A DNA stretch of 6,019 nucleotides from Pseudomonadota bacterium (lineage in GTDB: Bacteria; Pseudomonadota; Alphaproteobacteria; Sphingomonadales; Sphingomonadaceae): the NCBI GenBank assembly GCA_023386515.1, contig JAEWJQ010000029.1:1-6019 (forward strand), written 5' to 3'. A model generated the notes under the pieces. It ran no database searches and was not told the DNA's origin. It saw only the letters and a list, made by a program, of their open reading frames with translations. A program made the translations under genes and the position numbers. Positions 1 to 5,641 of the stretch are shown one piece after another (position 1 is the first letter of the stretch; every line of letters begins with the position of its first letter).

Positions 1-237
1 ATGGGCATGTTCGGGATCAAGCAGTTCGAGGCGGTGATCAACCCGCCGCAGGGCATGATCCTGGCGATCGGCGCGGGCGAGAAGCGGCCGTACATCGTCG
101 ACGGCCAGCTCGGCATCGCCACCGTGATGTCGGCGACCGGCAGCTTCGATCACCGCGCGATCGACGGTGCCGACGGCGCCGAGCTGATGAAGGCGTTTAA
201 GGAGCTGGTCGAGCGTCCGCTCGGCATGCTCGCCTGA
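1..237 (+). CDS. pdhC: Pyruvate dehydrogenase E2 (dihydrolipoamide acetyltransferase), C-terminal end only
   Basis: This is the last 78 residues of the E2 core of the pyruvate dehydrogenase complex, which moves the acetyl group from lipoyl-lysine to coenzyme A in the cytoplasm. The reading frame is open at the left edge, so the first ATG is almost certainly an internal methionine; the lipoyl and subunit-binding domains lie outside the window. The visible part is the end of the CAT-like catalytic domain. It includes a GMFGIKQFEAVINPPQ segment and the active-site motif SFDHRAIDGADGA, where His51 and Asp55 (numbered from base 1) match the catalytic His and Asp of E2 enzymes. The chain ends in the usual short tail, ERPLGMLA. 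The related 2-oxoglutarate and branched-chain E2 proteins share the DHR..DG motif, but the lpdA gene downstream and the 'NPPQGMILAIGAGEKRP' wording favour the pyruvate enzyme. Identification as an acyltransferase is certain; the choice of complex is very likely. Confidence 0.95.
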   Translation: MGMFGIKQFEAVINPPQGMILAIGAGEKRPYIVDGQLGIATVMSATGSFDHRAIDGADGAELMKAFKELVERPLGMLA

Positions 238-257
238 ACGCAAGCGACGCCGCGCCG

Positions 258-452
258 ATGCGCACCCTGGTCGAACTGTTCCACCTCGTCGCCGGGCTCA
301 CCGCCGCCGCGTTGCTGACCGCCGCGGCGGCCTGGGCCTATCCATTGGGGCGCGAGGTGATCTGGTGGTGCGGCGGGGTGGCGATGGCGGCCACTGCGAT
401 GATGGGCATCGGTCCGTTGCGCCGCGCGCGTGCCGCCGATCGGAGACGCTGA
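258..452 (+). CDS. Small two-helix membrane protein of unknown function
   Basis: This 64-residue hypothetical protein belongs to no family I recognise. Two hydrophobic stretches, about residues 8-29 (rich in Ala and Leu) and 34-51 (starting at a Trp-Trp pair), look like membrane helices joined by a short loop. The tail from residue 54 is strongly basic (RRARAADRRR). By the positive-inside rule both ends would lie in the cytoplasm. No strong ribosome binding site precedes the ATG. However, the frame begins 20 bases after the E2 stop and its stop lies one base before the thioesterase ATG, so it fits the gap as a translationally coupled operon member would. In GC-rich DNA a frame this short could arise by chance. 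The clean fit and the two-helix pattern make a real gene more likely than not. Confidence 0.6.
   Translation: MRTLVELFHLVAGLTAAALLTAAAAWAYPLGREVIWWCGGVAMAATAMMGIGPLRRARAADRRR
442..445 (+). promoter_or_regulatory. Ribosome binding site that sets the thioesterase start
   Basis: GGAG lies 8 bases before the ATG at 454, inside the last codons of the preceding small gene. An in-frame GTG at 430 would add eight residues but has no comparable purine-rich site at a good distance. The ATG at 454 is therefore the better start. Confidence 0.6.
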
Positions 453-453
453 C

Positions 454-849
454 ATGACCGACCTTCCCCCGACCCTTCTGCCGCAGGACGCGCCGACGAT
501 CCGCGTTACCGCCATGCCGGCGGATGCCAATGCCTATGGCGATATCTTCGGCGGCTGGCTGATGAGTCTGATGGATTCGGCCGCCGGCCTGGTTGCGGCG
601 CGCCGGGCGAAGGGGCGCGCGGTGACGATCGCGATGGACGGCATGCAATTCCATGCGCCCGTCCACGTCGGCGACGAAGTCTCGGTCTATGCCCGGTTGA
701 TCACGGTCGGCCGCACCTCGATGGCGATCGCGGTCGAAAGCTGGGCGCGCGACCGGCACGGCGAGGAGGTGCGCAAAGTGACCGAGGCGCGCTTCACCTT
801 CGTGGCGATCGACGAGGATCGCAAGCCGCGGCCGGTACCGGCCGCCTGA
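454..849 (+). CDS. yciA: YciA-type acyl-CoA thioesterase (hotdog fold)
   Basis: This enzyme hydrolyses acyl-CoA thioesters to free acid and CoA in the cytoplasm. The 131-residue length is typical of YciA. The diagnostic block is residues 20-41, reading AMPADANAYGDIFGGWLMS and then LMD. It closely resembles E. coli YciA and includes Asn26, the GDIFGGW helix start and Asp41, which matches the catalytic Asp of YciA enzymes. Residues 62-74 (DGMQFHAPVHVGD) and 110-119 (TEARFTFVAI) match later strands of the fold. The charged end (EDRKPRPVPA) also recalls the YciA tail. The gene starts one base after the stop of the small membrane protein and is followed 34 bases later by lpdA, so it is probably transcribed with the pyruvate dehydrogenase genes. 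That suggests a role in balancing acyl-CoA near acetyl-CoA production, but its substrate preference cannot be read from sequence. Confidence 0.92.
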   Translation: MTDLPPTLLPQDAPTIRVTAMPADANAYGDIFGGWLMSLMDSAAGLVAARRAKGRAVTIAMDGMQFHAPVHVGDEVSVYARLITVGRTSMAIAVESWARDRHGEEVRKVTEARFTFVAIDEDRKPRPVPAA

Positions 850-869
850 ACTTTCCCTATTCCCCAGGT

Positions 870-874
870 AAGGA
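870..874 (+). promoter_or_regulatory. Ribosome binding site of lpdA
   Basis: AAGGA, within AGGTAAGGA, lies 9 bases before the GTG at 884. This supports the non-ATG start of lpdA, because no other start codon sits at a suitable distance and the family-typical N-terminus begins here. Confidence 0.7.
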
Positions 875-883
875 CCTTTCCGC

Positions 884-2278
884 GTGGCTGACACCTACGA
901 CCTCATCATCCTCGGTTCCGGCCCCGGCGGCTATGTCGCGGCGATCCGCGCCAGCCAGCTCGGCATGAAGGTCGCGATCGTCGAGCGCGAACGACTGGGC
1001 GGCATCTGCCTCAACTGGGGCTGTATCCCGACCAAGGCGCTGCTGCGCACGTCGGAGATCTACCATTACATGACCCATGCCGATGCCTATGGGCTGAAGG
1101 CGGACAATGTCGGCTTCGACCTCGGCAAGATCGTCGACCGCAGCCGCAAGGTCGCGGGCCAGCTGAATGCCGGCGTCAAGGGCCTGATGAAGAAGAACAA
1201 GGTCACCGTCGTCGAGGGTGTCGGCACGGTCACCGGAAAGGGCAAGCTGTCGGTCAAGCAGGGCGACCAGACCGTCGAGTTGCAGGGCAAGCACATCCTG
1301 ATCGCGACCGGCGCGCGCGCCCGCGACCTGCCCTTCGCCAAGGCGGACGGCGAGCGCATCTGGACCTATCGCCATGCGATGGTGCCGCAGGTCATGCCGA
1401 CCAAGCTGCTGGTCATCGGCTCGGGCGCGATCGGCGTGGAGTTCGCCAGCTTCTACAACGACATGGGCGCAGACGTCACCATCGTCGAGATGCTGCCGCG
1501 TATCCTGCCGGTCGAGGATGCCGAGGTCAGCGAGTTCATGACCAAGGCGCTGACCAAGCAGGGCATCAAGATCGTCACCGGCGCCGCGCTGGAGAAGATC
1601 GAGACCGGCAAGGACAAGGTGACGGCGTCGATCAAGGGCGGGGACGGCAAAGTCGCGGCCGAGGACTACAGCCACGTCATCGTCGCCATCGGCATCGTCC
1701 CCAATACCGAGAATATCGGGCTGGAGGCCCTGGGCGTCGAGACCGAGCGTGGCCACATCAAGGTCGACGGGTTCGGCCGCACCAACGTCGAGGGGATCTA
1801 TGCGATCGGCGACGTCACCGGCGCGCCCTGGCTGGCGCACAAGGCCAGCCACGAGGGCATCGTCTGCGTCGAGAAGATCGCCGGCGAGAACCCGCATCCC
1901 TTCGAAACGTGGAACATCCCGGGCTGCACCTACAGCCGCCCGCAGGTCGCCAGCGTCGGCCTGACCGAGGCCAAGGCCAAGGAGGCCGGGCACGAGGTGA
2001 AGGTCGGCAAATTCCCCTTCATCGGCAACGGCAAGGCGATCGCGCTCGGCGAGGCAGAGGGCTTCATCAAGACGGTGTTCGACGCCAAGACCGGCGAGCT
2101 GCTCGGCGCGCACATGGTCGGCGCGGAAGTCACCGAGCTGATTCAGGGCTATGTCGTCGCCCGCCAGCTCGAGACCACGGAGCATGAGCTGATGGAGACG
2201 GTGTTCGCGCATCCGACGCTGTCGGAGATGATGCACGAGAGCGTGCTGAGCGCCTACGGCCGCGCGCTGCACTTCTAG
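884..2278 (+). CDS. lpdA: Dihydrolipoamide dehydrogenase (E3)
   Basis: This FAD-dependent enzyme reoxidises the dihydrolipoyl arms of E2 and passes the electrons to NAD+. It is probably the E3 of the pyruvate dehydrogenase complex and may be shared with related complexes. The 464-residue length is normal and all key parts are present. The FAD-binding motif GSGPGG is at 11-16. The redox disulfide is Cys42/Cys47 in GGICLNWGCIPTKALL. A second nucleotide motif, VIGSGAIGVEF, is at 177-187, and Glu202 ends the next strand, as expected for NAD rather than NADP. The FAD-contacting YAIGDVTG is at 306-313. The C-terminal catalytic pair is His443 and Glu448 in HPTLSEMMHES, which completes the active site across the dimer. 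Translation begins at GTG with a good AAGGA site. The gene follows the thioesterase by 34 bases, suggesting co-transcription with pdhC. Trp46 between the cysteines replaces the more common Val, a known variant in pyruvate dehydrogenase E3 proteins. Confidence 0.97.
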   Translation: MADTYDLIILGSGPGGYVAAIRASQLGMKVAIVERERLGGICLNWGCIPTKALLRTSEIYHYMTHADAYGLKADNVGFDLGKIVDRSRKVAGQLNAGVKGLMKKNKVTVVEGVGTVTGKGKLSVKQGDQTVELQGKHILIATGARARDLPFAKADGERIWTYRHAMVPQVMPTKLLVIGSGAIGVEFASFYNDMGADVTIVEMLPRILPVEDAEVSEFMTKALTKQGIKIVTGAALEKIETGKDKVTASIKGGDGKVAAEDYSHVIVAIGIVPNTENIGLEALGVETERGHIKVDGFGRTNVEGIYAIGDVTGAPWLAHKASHEGIVCVEKIAGENPHPFETWNIPGCTYSRPQVASVGLTEAKAKEAGHEVKVGKFPFIGNGKAIALGEAEGFIKTVFDAKTGELLGAHMVGAEVTELIQGYVVARQLETTEHELMETVFAHPTLSEMMHESVLSAYGRALHF

Positions 2279-2293
2279 CATGGTGGTCGCACC

Positions 2294-2373
2294 GCCGACC
2301 CTCACCCTCACGGCGCCGTGCAGAGGGCGCCGCCACCCTAGCGATGGCGAGGGGGAAGGGTGAGGGCAGCGGC
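2294..2373 (+). repeat. Nested palindromic REP-like element
   Basis: The outer arms are CCCTCACCCT (2299-2308) and AGGGTGAGGG (2357-2366), a perfect 10-base inverted repeat. It is extended outward by GCCG (2294-2297) and CGGC (2370-2373) across a small asymmetric bulge. Inside are a hairpin, CGGCGCC (2311-2317) with GGCGCCG (2326-2332) and an 8-base loop, and a smaller one, CGCCA (2331-2335) with TGGCG (2345-2349), which shares two bases with it. The whole can fold as a branched structure. CCCTCACCC-type palindromes are common as dispersed intergenic repeats in GC-rich proteobacteria, so this is probably one copy of such a family. No T-run follows, so it is not a textbook intrinsic terminator, though it could protect or end the lpdA transcript. 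Confidence 0.7.
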
Positions 2374-2388
2374 TGCTAGAATAGAGTG

Positions 2389-3789
2389 ATGAACCACCGC
2401 ACCGCCCGCCTCGCCATCGGCATGGCGCTGCTGTTCCTGGCCAGCGCCGCGCTGTTCTGGCCGGGCTATGTCCAGTACGACAGCCTCGCTCAATACGAGC
2501 AGGCGCTGGCAGGCCGCTACGAGGACTGGCACCCGCCGGTCATGGCGCATCTGTGGGCGCTGTTCGGCGCGCGCGGCCAGGCGCCGATGATGCTGCTCCA
2601 GCTCGCCGGCTATTGGCTTGGCTTCGGCGTCCTGATCGTGATGCTCGCCGCCATCGGCCGTCGCGTCGCGGCGCTCGCGCTGCTCGTTGTTGCGCTGTGG
2701 CCGCCGTTCCTCGGCTGGCAGCCGGTGGTGCTCAAGGACACGCAGATGCTCGCGGCGCTGCTCGCCGCGACCGGTCTGGTCGCGATGTGGCAGCTGTGCG
2801 AGCGGCGGGTACCCGTCGGCGTCTGGATCGTCGTCGCGCTGCTGCTCGGCTATGCCATGCTGGTCCGCGCGAACGCCGTCTTCGCCGTGGTGCCCTTCGC
2901 CGTCATGCTGGTGTGGCGTCGCCCCCAGCCGACGCCGCCGATCCGCATCGTGCTCGCCGCCCTGCTGGCGCTGGTCGCCATTCTGGCGGTGATCGGCATC
3001 GCCGGCCCGATCAACCATCGCCTGCTTGCCGCCACGCCCAGCGGGGTCGAGCGCACCCAGCCGACCTACGACCTCGCCGGCATCGCCGTGCGCAGCGGCG
3101 ACTCCGCCACCGGCCTGTCAGCGCGGGCGATCGATGCGCTGCGCCGCAAGGTCTGCGTCCGCCCCTATTTCTGGGATCCGCTCGGCGAGCCACGCCGCTG
3201 CCAATCGGAGGTCGCGACCCTCGTGACGCTCTCGCCCGGCCAGCTGTATGTGCGCTGGGCGACCGCCGCGGTGACCCATCCGATCGCCTATGTCGGCCAC
3301 CGCCTCGCGCATCTCAATTCGACCTTGCGCTGGCTGGTCCCGTTCCGCTGGCCCGGCGCGGCACCGCCGCAGGCGAACGAGCCCAATAGCCTCGGTCTCG
3401 CATCGCCGGCAGCGCGCGCGACGCGGTGGCAGACGGTCGCCGCCACGCTGGTCGAAACGCCCTTCGGCTGGCCGGTCGTCTGGTTCGTCATGGCATTGAT
3501 CCGGCTGCCCGCGGCCTGGCGGCGGACGGACGGGGCAGGGCGCCTCGCCGCGGCGATGCTCGTCTCGGCGCTTGCGCTGGAGGGCAGCTTCGCGGTGCTC
3601 AGCATCGCCTCCGACCTGCGCTACCATCTCTGGCCGATGATCGCGACGGCGATCGCCTGGGTCCTCGTCGGCCGTGTCCGCGTCGCCCGACCGGCGCTGG
3701 TGCTGCTGGCGCTAATCCTGTTCGCCGGCCTGATCGCCCGCGTCGTGCTGCCCGCGCCGCCGCAGACCTATGTCGGGATGCTGGGCTGA
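2389..3789 (+). CDS. Polytopic membrane protein, probable GT-C-type glycosyltransferase
   Basis: This 466-residue inner-membrane protein has roughly ten hydrophobic segments. Approximate positions are 8-26, 66-90, 93-108, 115-134, 141-157, 161-176, 185-205, 353-371, 384-425 (probably two) and 433-453. GT-C enzymes use polyprenyl-phosphate sugars on the outer face of the membrane. They carry acidic residues in the first outer loop, and here that loop reads YDSLAQYEQALAGRYEDWHP (30-49), with Asp31, Asp46 and His48. A KD pair (116-117) and SDLRYHLWP (408-416) also look like family motifs. A long loop, about 207-348, holds Cys256 and Cys271, which could form a disulfide if it faces the periplasm. 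The ATG at 2389 is preferred over the adjacent GTG at 2386; the ribosome binding site is weak. No other glycan gene is nearby, so the acceptor is unknown. The membrane location is certain, but the enzyme class is inferred from motif style. A non-enzymatic membrane protein remains possible. Confidence 0.88.
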   Translation: MNHRTARLAIGMALLFLASAALFWPGYVQYDSLAQYEQALAGRYEDWHPPVMAHLWALFGARGQAPMMLLQLAGYWLGFGVLIVMLAAIGRRVAALALLVVALWPPFLGWQPVVLKDTQMLAALLAATGLVAMWQLCERRVPVGVWIVVALLLGYAMLVRANAVFAVVPFAVMLVWRRPQPTPPIRIVLAALLALVAILAVIGIAGPINHRLLAATPSGVERTQPTYDLAGIAVRSGDSATGLSARAIDALRRKVCVRPYFWDPLGEPRRCQSEVATLVTLSPGQLYVRWATAAVTHPIAYVGHRLAHLNSTLRWLVPFRWPGAAPPQANEPNSLGLASPAARATRWQTVAATLVETPFGWPVVWFVMALIRLPAAWRRTDGAGRLAAAMLVSALALEGSFAVLSIASDLRYHLWPMIATAIAWVLVGRVRVARPALVLLALILFAGLIARVVLPAPPQTYVGMLG

Positions 3790-3839
3790 CCACGGCAACC
3801 GTCCAGCCGGCGAGCGCGTTGCTGCTGGTGAGATGGACC

Positions 3840-3843
3840 GGAG
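3840..3843 (+). promoter_or_regulatory. Ribosome binding site of the DUF3140 gene
   Basis: GGAG lies 6 bases before the ATG at 3850, giving clear support for this start. The 60-base gap after the preceding gene shows no convincing terminator or sigma-70-like promoter by eye. Confidence 0.6.
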
Positions 3844-3849
3844 CAGATC

Positions 3850-4203
3850 ATGGCCAAGCAGGACGACCACGACACGATCTACAAGGAATTCGCCGATGCG
3901 GTGAACATGGCCCCGGCCACGCTGGAGAAGTTCCTCGACACCGACGACAGCAAGCGCGTCGGCTGGAAGGGCGAGGACGGCAAGGGATCGGGCGAGAGCG
4001 TCGGCCATAAGTCCGGTAAGCGGATCGTCGAGATCAAGCACAAGAAGAAGGCCGACCTCACCGACGACGACTATGCGCACATGAAGAAGGTGACGTCCTA
4101 CGTCCACCGCCACCTGGCGCAAGGCGGGCCGAAGGACGACGTCGAGCACAGCGACTGGCGCTATTCCCTGATGAACTGGGGGCATGATCCGCTGAAGGAT
4201 TGA
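3850..4203 (+). CDS. DUF3140 family protein
   Basis: This small soluble protein of 117 residues matches what I know of the DUF3140 family, sometimes labelled DNA-binding on weak grounds. Visible family blocks are EFADAVNMAPATLEKFL (13-29), SKRVGW (34-39), ESVGHKSGKRIVEI (49-62), a lysine cluster HKKK (64-67), DLTDDDYAHMKKVTSYVHRH (69-88) and the near-invariant C-terminus WRYSLMNWGHDPLK (103-116). The length is normal and the protein looks intact. It has no signal peptide or membrane helix, so it should be cytoplasmic. It is highly charged, with basic patches that could bind nucleic acid, but no recognised helix-turn-helix is obvious. It has its own good ribosome binding site and lies 60 bases after the membrane protein, to which it has no evident functional link. 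The family match is strong; the molecular function is unknown. Confidence 0.9.
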   Translation: MAKQDDHDTIYKEFADAVNMAPATLEKFLDTDDSKRVGWKGEDGKGSGESVGHKSGKRIVEIKHKKKADLTDDDYAHMKKVTSYVHRHLAQGGPKDDVEHSDWRYSLMNWGHDPLKD

Positions 4204-4291
4204 GTCCGGCCGATCGGGGCAACGTCGTCTGTGCCAGGTCACAGCGATCATACCCTAGCTTCGCAAGCACGAGGTCCCTAAGTCGCAAGCT
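4204..4291 (+). promoter_or_regulatory. Intergenic region before pmbA with an imperfect direct repeat
   Basis: This 88-base gap holds two similar units: CCCTAGCTTCGCAAGC (4253-4268) and CCCTAAGTCGCAAGC (4276-4290). They share CCCTA and TCGCAAGC and are spaced 22-23 bases apart, about two helical turns. The first unit also contains a short palindrome, GCTT-cgc-AAGC. The second ends one base before the pmbA start. The pair could be an operator or part of the pmbA leader. No clear -35/-10 pair is visible, so the promoter itself is not placed. Confidence 0.35.
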
Positions 4292-5641
4292 ATGCTGAAT
4301 CCTGATCAGGCGCGTGATCGCGCCGCCGACATCGTCGCCCGTGCCCGTGCCGCAGGCGCCGATGCGGCCGATGCCGTCTTCGCCGCCGATTCCTCGCTCG
4401 ACGTCTCGGTACGCCTCGGCGCCCTGGAGGACGTCGGCCGGTCCGAAAGCGAGGAGCTGGGCTTGCGCGTCTTCGTCGGCCAGCGCTCGGCGAGCGTCTC
4501 CACCTCCGATCTGTCGGGCGACGCGGTCGCCGCCTTGGTCGAGCGCGCGGTGGCGATGGCTCGGGAGGCGCCGGAGGACCGCTGGGCGGGACTTGCCCCG
4601 GCGGACCGGTTGATGCACGGCGCGCCGCCGCTACTCGACCTCGACGATCGTGCCGAGGCGGAACCGGCCGAGCTCAAGGCGCTGGCGCTCGAGGCCGAAG
4701 AGGCGGCCCGTGCGGTCGCCGGTGTTTCGAACAGCGAAGGTGCCGGCGCCAGCGCCTCGCGCTCGGTCTGGGCGCTCGCCACCAGCCACGGTTTCGCCGG
4801 AGCCTATGCCGCCACCGCCTATGGTCTGTCGGCCAGCGTCCTGGCCGGCGACGTCGCCAGCGGTATGGAGCGCGATTATTGGCATCACGCCGCCCGTCAC
4901 CGCAGCCATCTCGAATCGGCGGCCGAGATCGGTCGGCGCGCGGGTGAGCGGGCGGTCGCGCGCCTCAACCCCGGGCGGATCGCCAGCGGGCCGATGCCGG
5001 TGGTCTTCGATCCTCGCGTCGGCGCCTCGCTGCTCGGCCACCTGACCGGCGCCATCGCGGGTCAGGCGATCGCCCGGCGGACCAGCTTCCTGCTCGACGC
5101 GCTCGGCACGCAGGTGTTCGCGGCGGGTGTGTCGGTGCATGACGATCCGCATCGCCCGCACGGCCTGCGCTCGCGCCCGTTCGACGGCGAGGGCCTGCCG
5201 GTGTCGCCGGTCGCGCTGGTCGAGGACGGCATGCTCGAAACCTGGCTGCTGGACAGCGGCTCCGCCCGGCAATTGGGTCTCGAGCCGACCGGCCATGCCG
5301 CGCGCGGCGTCGGCGGCGGGCCGGGCGTGTCGCCGCGCAACCTCTACATGGCAGCGGGTGCGGTGCCGGTCCAAACGCTGATCGGCGACATCGCCCGCGG
5401 TGTCTATGTCACGGAACTGATCGGTCAGGGCGTCAATCCGGTCACCGGCGACTATAGCCGCGGCGCCGCCGGCTTCCTGATCGAAAACGGCGAGATCGCC
5501 GGTCCGGTCGCCGAATTCACCGTCGCCGGCAATCTGAAGGACATGTTCCTGCAGCTGACGCCGGCGAACGATCTGGAATTCCGCTACGGCACCAACGTGC
5601 CGACGCTGCGCGTCGACGGAATGACGGTCGCCGGTGGCTGA
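4292..5641 (+). CDS. pmbA: TldE/PmbA, subunit of the TldD/TldE metalloprotease
   Basis: TldE pairs with TldD to form a cytoplasmic protease that degrades unfolded peptides and, in several bacteria, matures modified peptides such as microcins. The 449-residue length is typical. The N-terminal part (about 8-95) carries the family signature ELGLRVFVGQRSASVSTSDL (55-74), the central part has the alanine- and serine-rich strands of the fold, and the C-terminal part has HAARGVGGGPGVSPRNLYM (335-353), TELIGQGVNPVTGDYSRGAA (374-393) and GFLIENGEIAGPV (394-406). As expected for the E subunit, there is no HExxxH zinc motif; that belongs to TldD, which is not in this window. The ATG at 4292 gives a normal N-terminus, but its ribosome binding site is poor; the nearest GAGG is 17 bases away. 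The stop overlaps the next gene's start, implying an operon. I see no peptide-precursor gene nearby, so a general housekeeping role is likeliest. Confidence 0.95.
   Translation: MLNPDQARDRAADIVARARAAGADAADAVFAADSSLDVSVRLGALEDVGRSESEELGLRVFVGQRSASVSTSDLSGDAVAALVERAVAMAREAPEDRWAGLAPADRLMHGAPPLLDLDDRAEAEPAELKALALEAEEAARAVAGVSNSEGAGASASRSVWALATSHGFAGAYAATAYGLSASVLAGDVASGMERDYWHHAARHRSHLESAAEIGRRAGERAVARLNPGRIASGPMPVVFDPRVGASLLGHLTGAIAGQAIARRTSFLLDALGTQVFAAGVSVHDDPHRPHGLRSRPFDGEGLPVSPVALVEDGMLETWLLDSGSARQLGLEPTGHAARGVGGGPGVSPRNLYMAAGAVPVQTLIGDIARGVYVTELIGQGVNPVTGDYSRGAAGFLIENGEIAGPVAEFTVAGNLKDMFLQLTPANDLEFRYGTNVPTLRVDGMTVAGG

Noticed and set aside
430..453. GTG at 430 as an alternative start of the thioesterase
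   Set aside because: It would overlap the small membrane protein by 23 bases and has no well-placed ribosome binding site. The ATG at 454 has GGAG 8 bases upstream and gives a typical N-terminus.
857..2311. A 484-residue open frame on the minus strand, longer than the lpdA gene it opposes
   Set aside because: The + strand clearly encodes a complete dihydrolipoamide dehydrogenase with all catalytic motifs. The minus-strand product is a low-complexity mix of Asp, Leu, Ala, Arg and His, typical of mirror frames in GC-rich DNA, and shows no family motif.
2553..3389. A 278-residue + strand frame inside the membrane protein gene
   Set aside because: It is an Arg/Ala-rich shifted frame. The overlapping frame has well-formed membrane helices and plausible family motifs, so this one is a shadow.
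3801..3838. GTCCA/TGGAC inverted pair between the membrane protein and DUF3140 genes as a terminator
   Set aside because: The arms are only five bases, the loop is long and no T-run follows, so it is not convincing.
4230..4243. TGTG-N6-CACA palindrome resembling a CRP/FNR-type site
   Set aside because: The spacing is two bases shorter than the CRP consensus and the arms do not match the FNR consensus. A 4-base arm pair is expected by chance.
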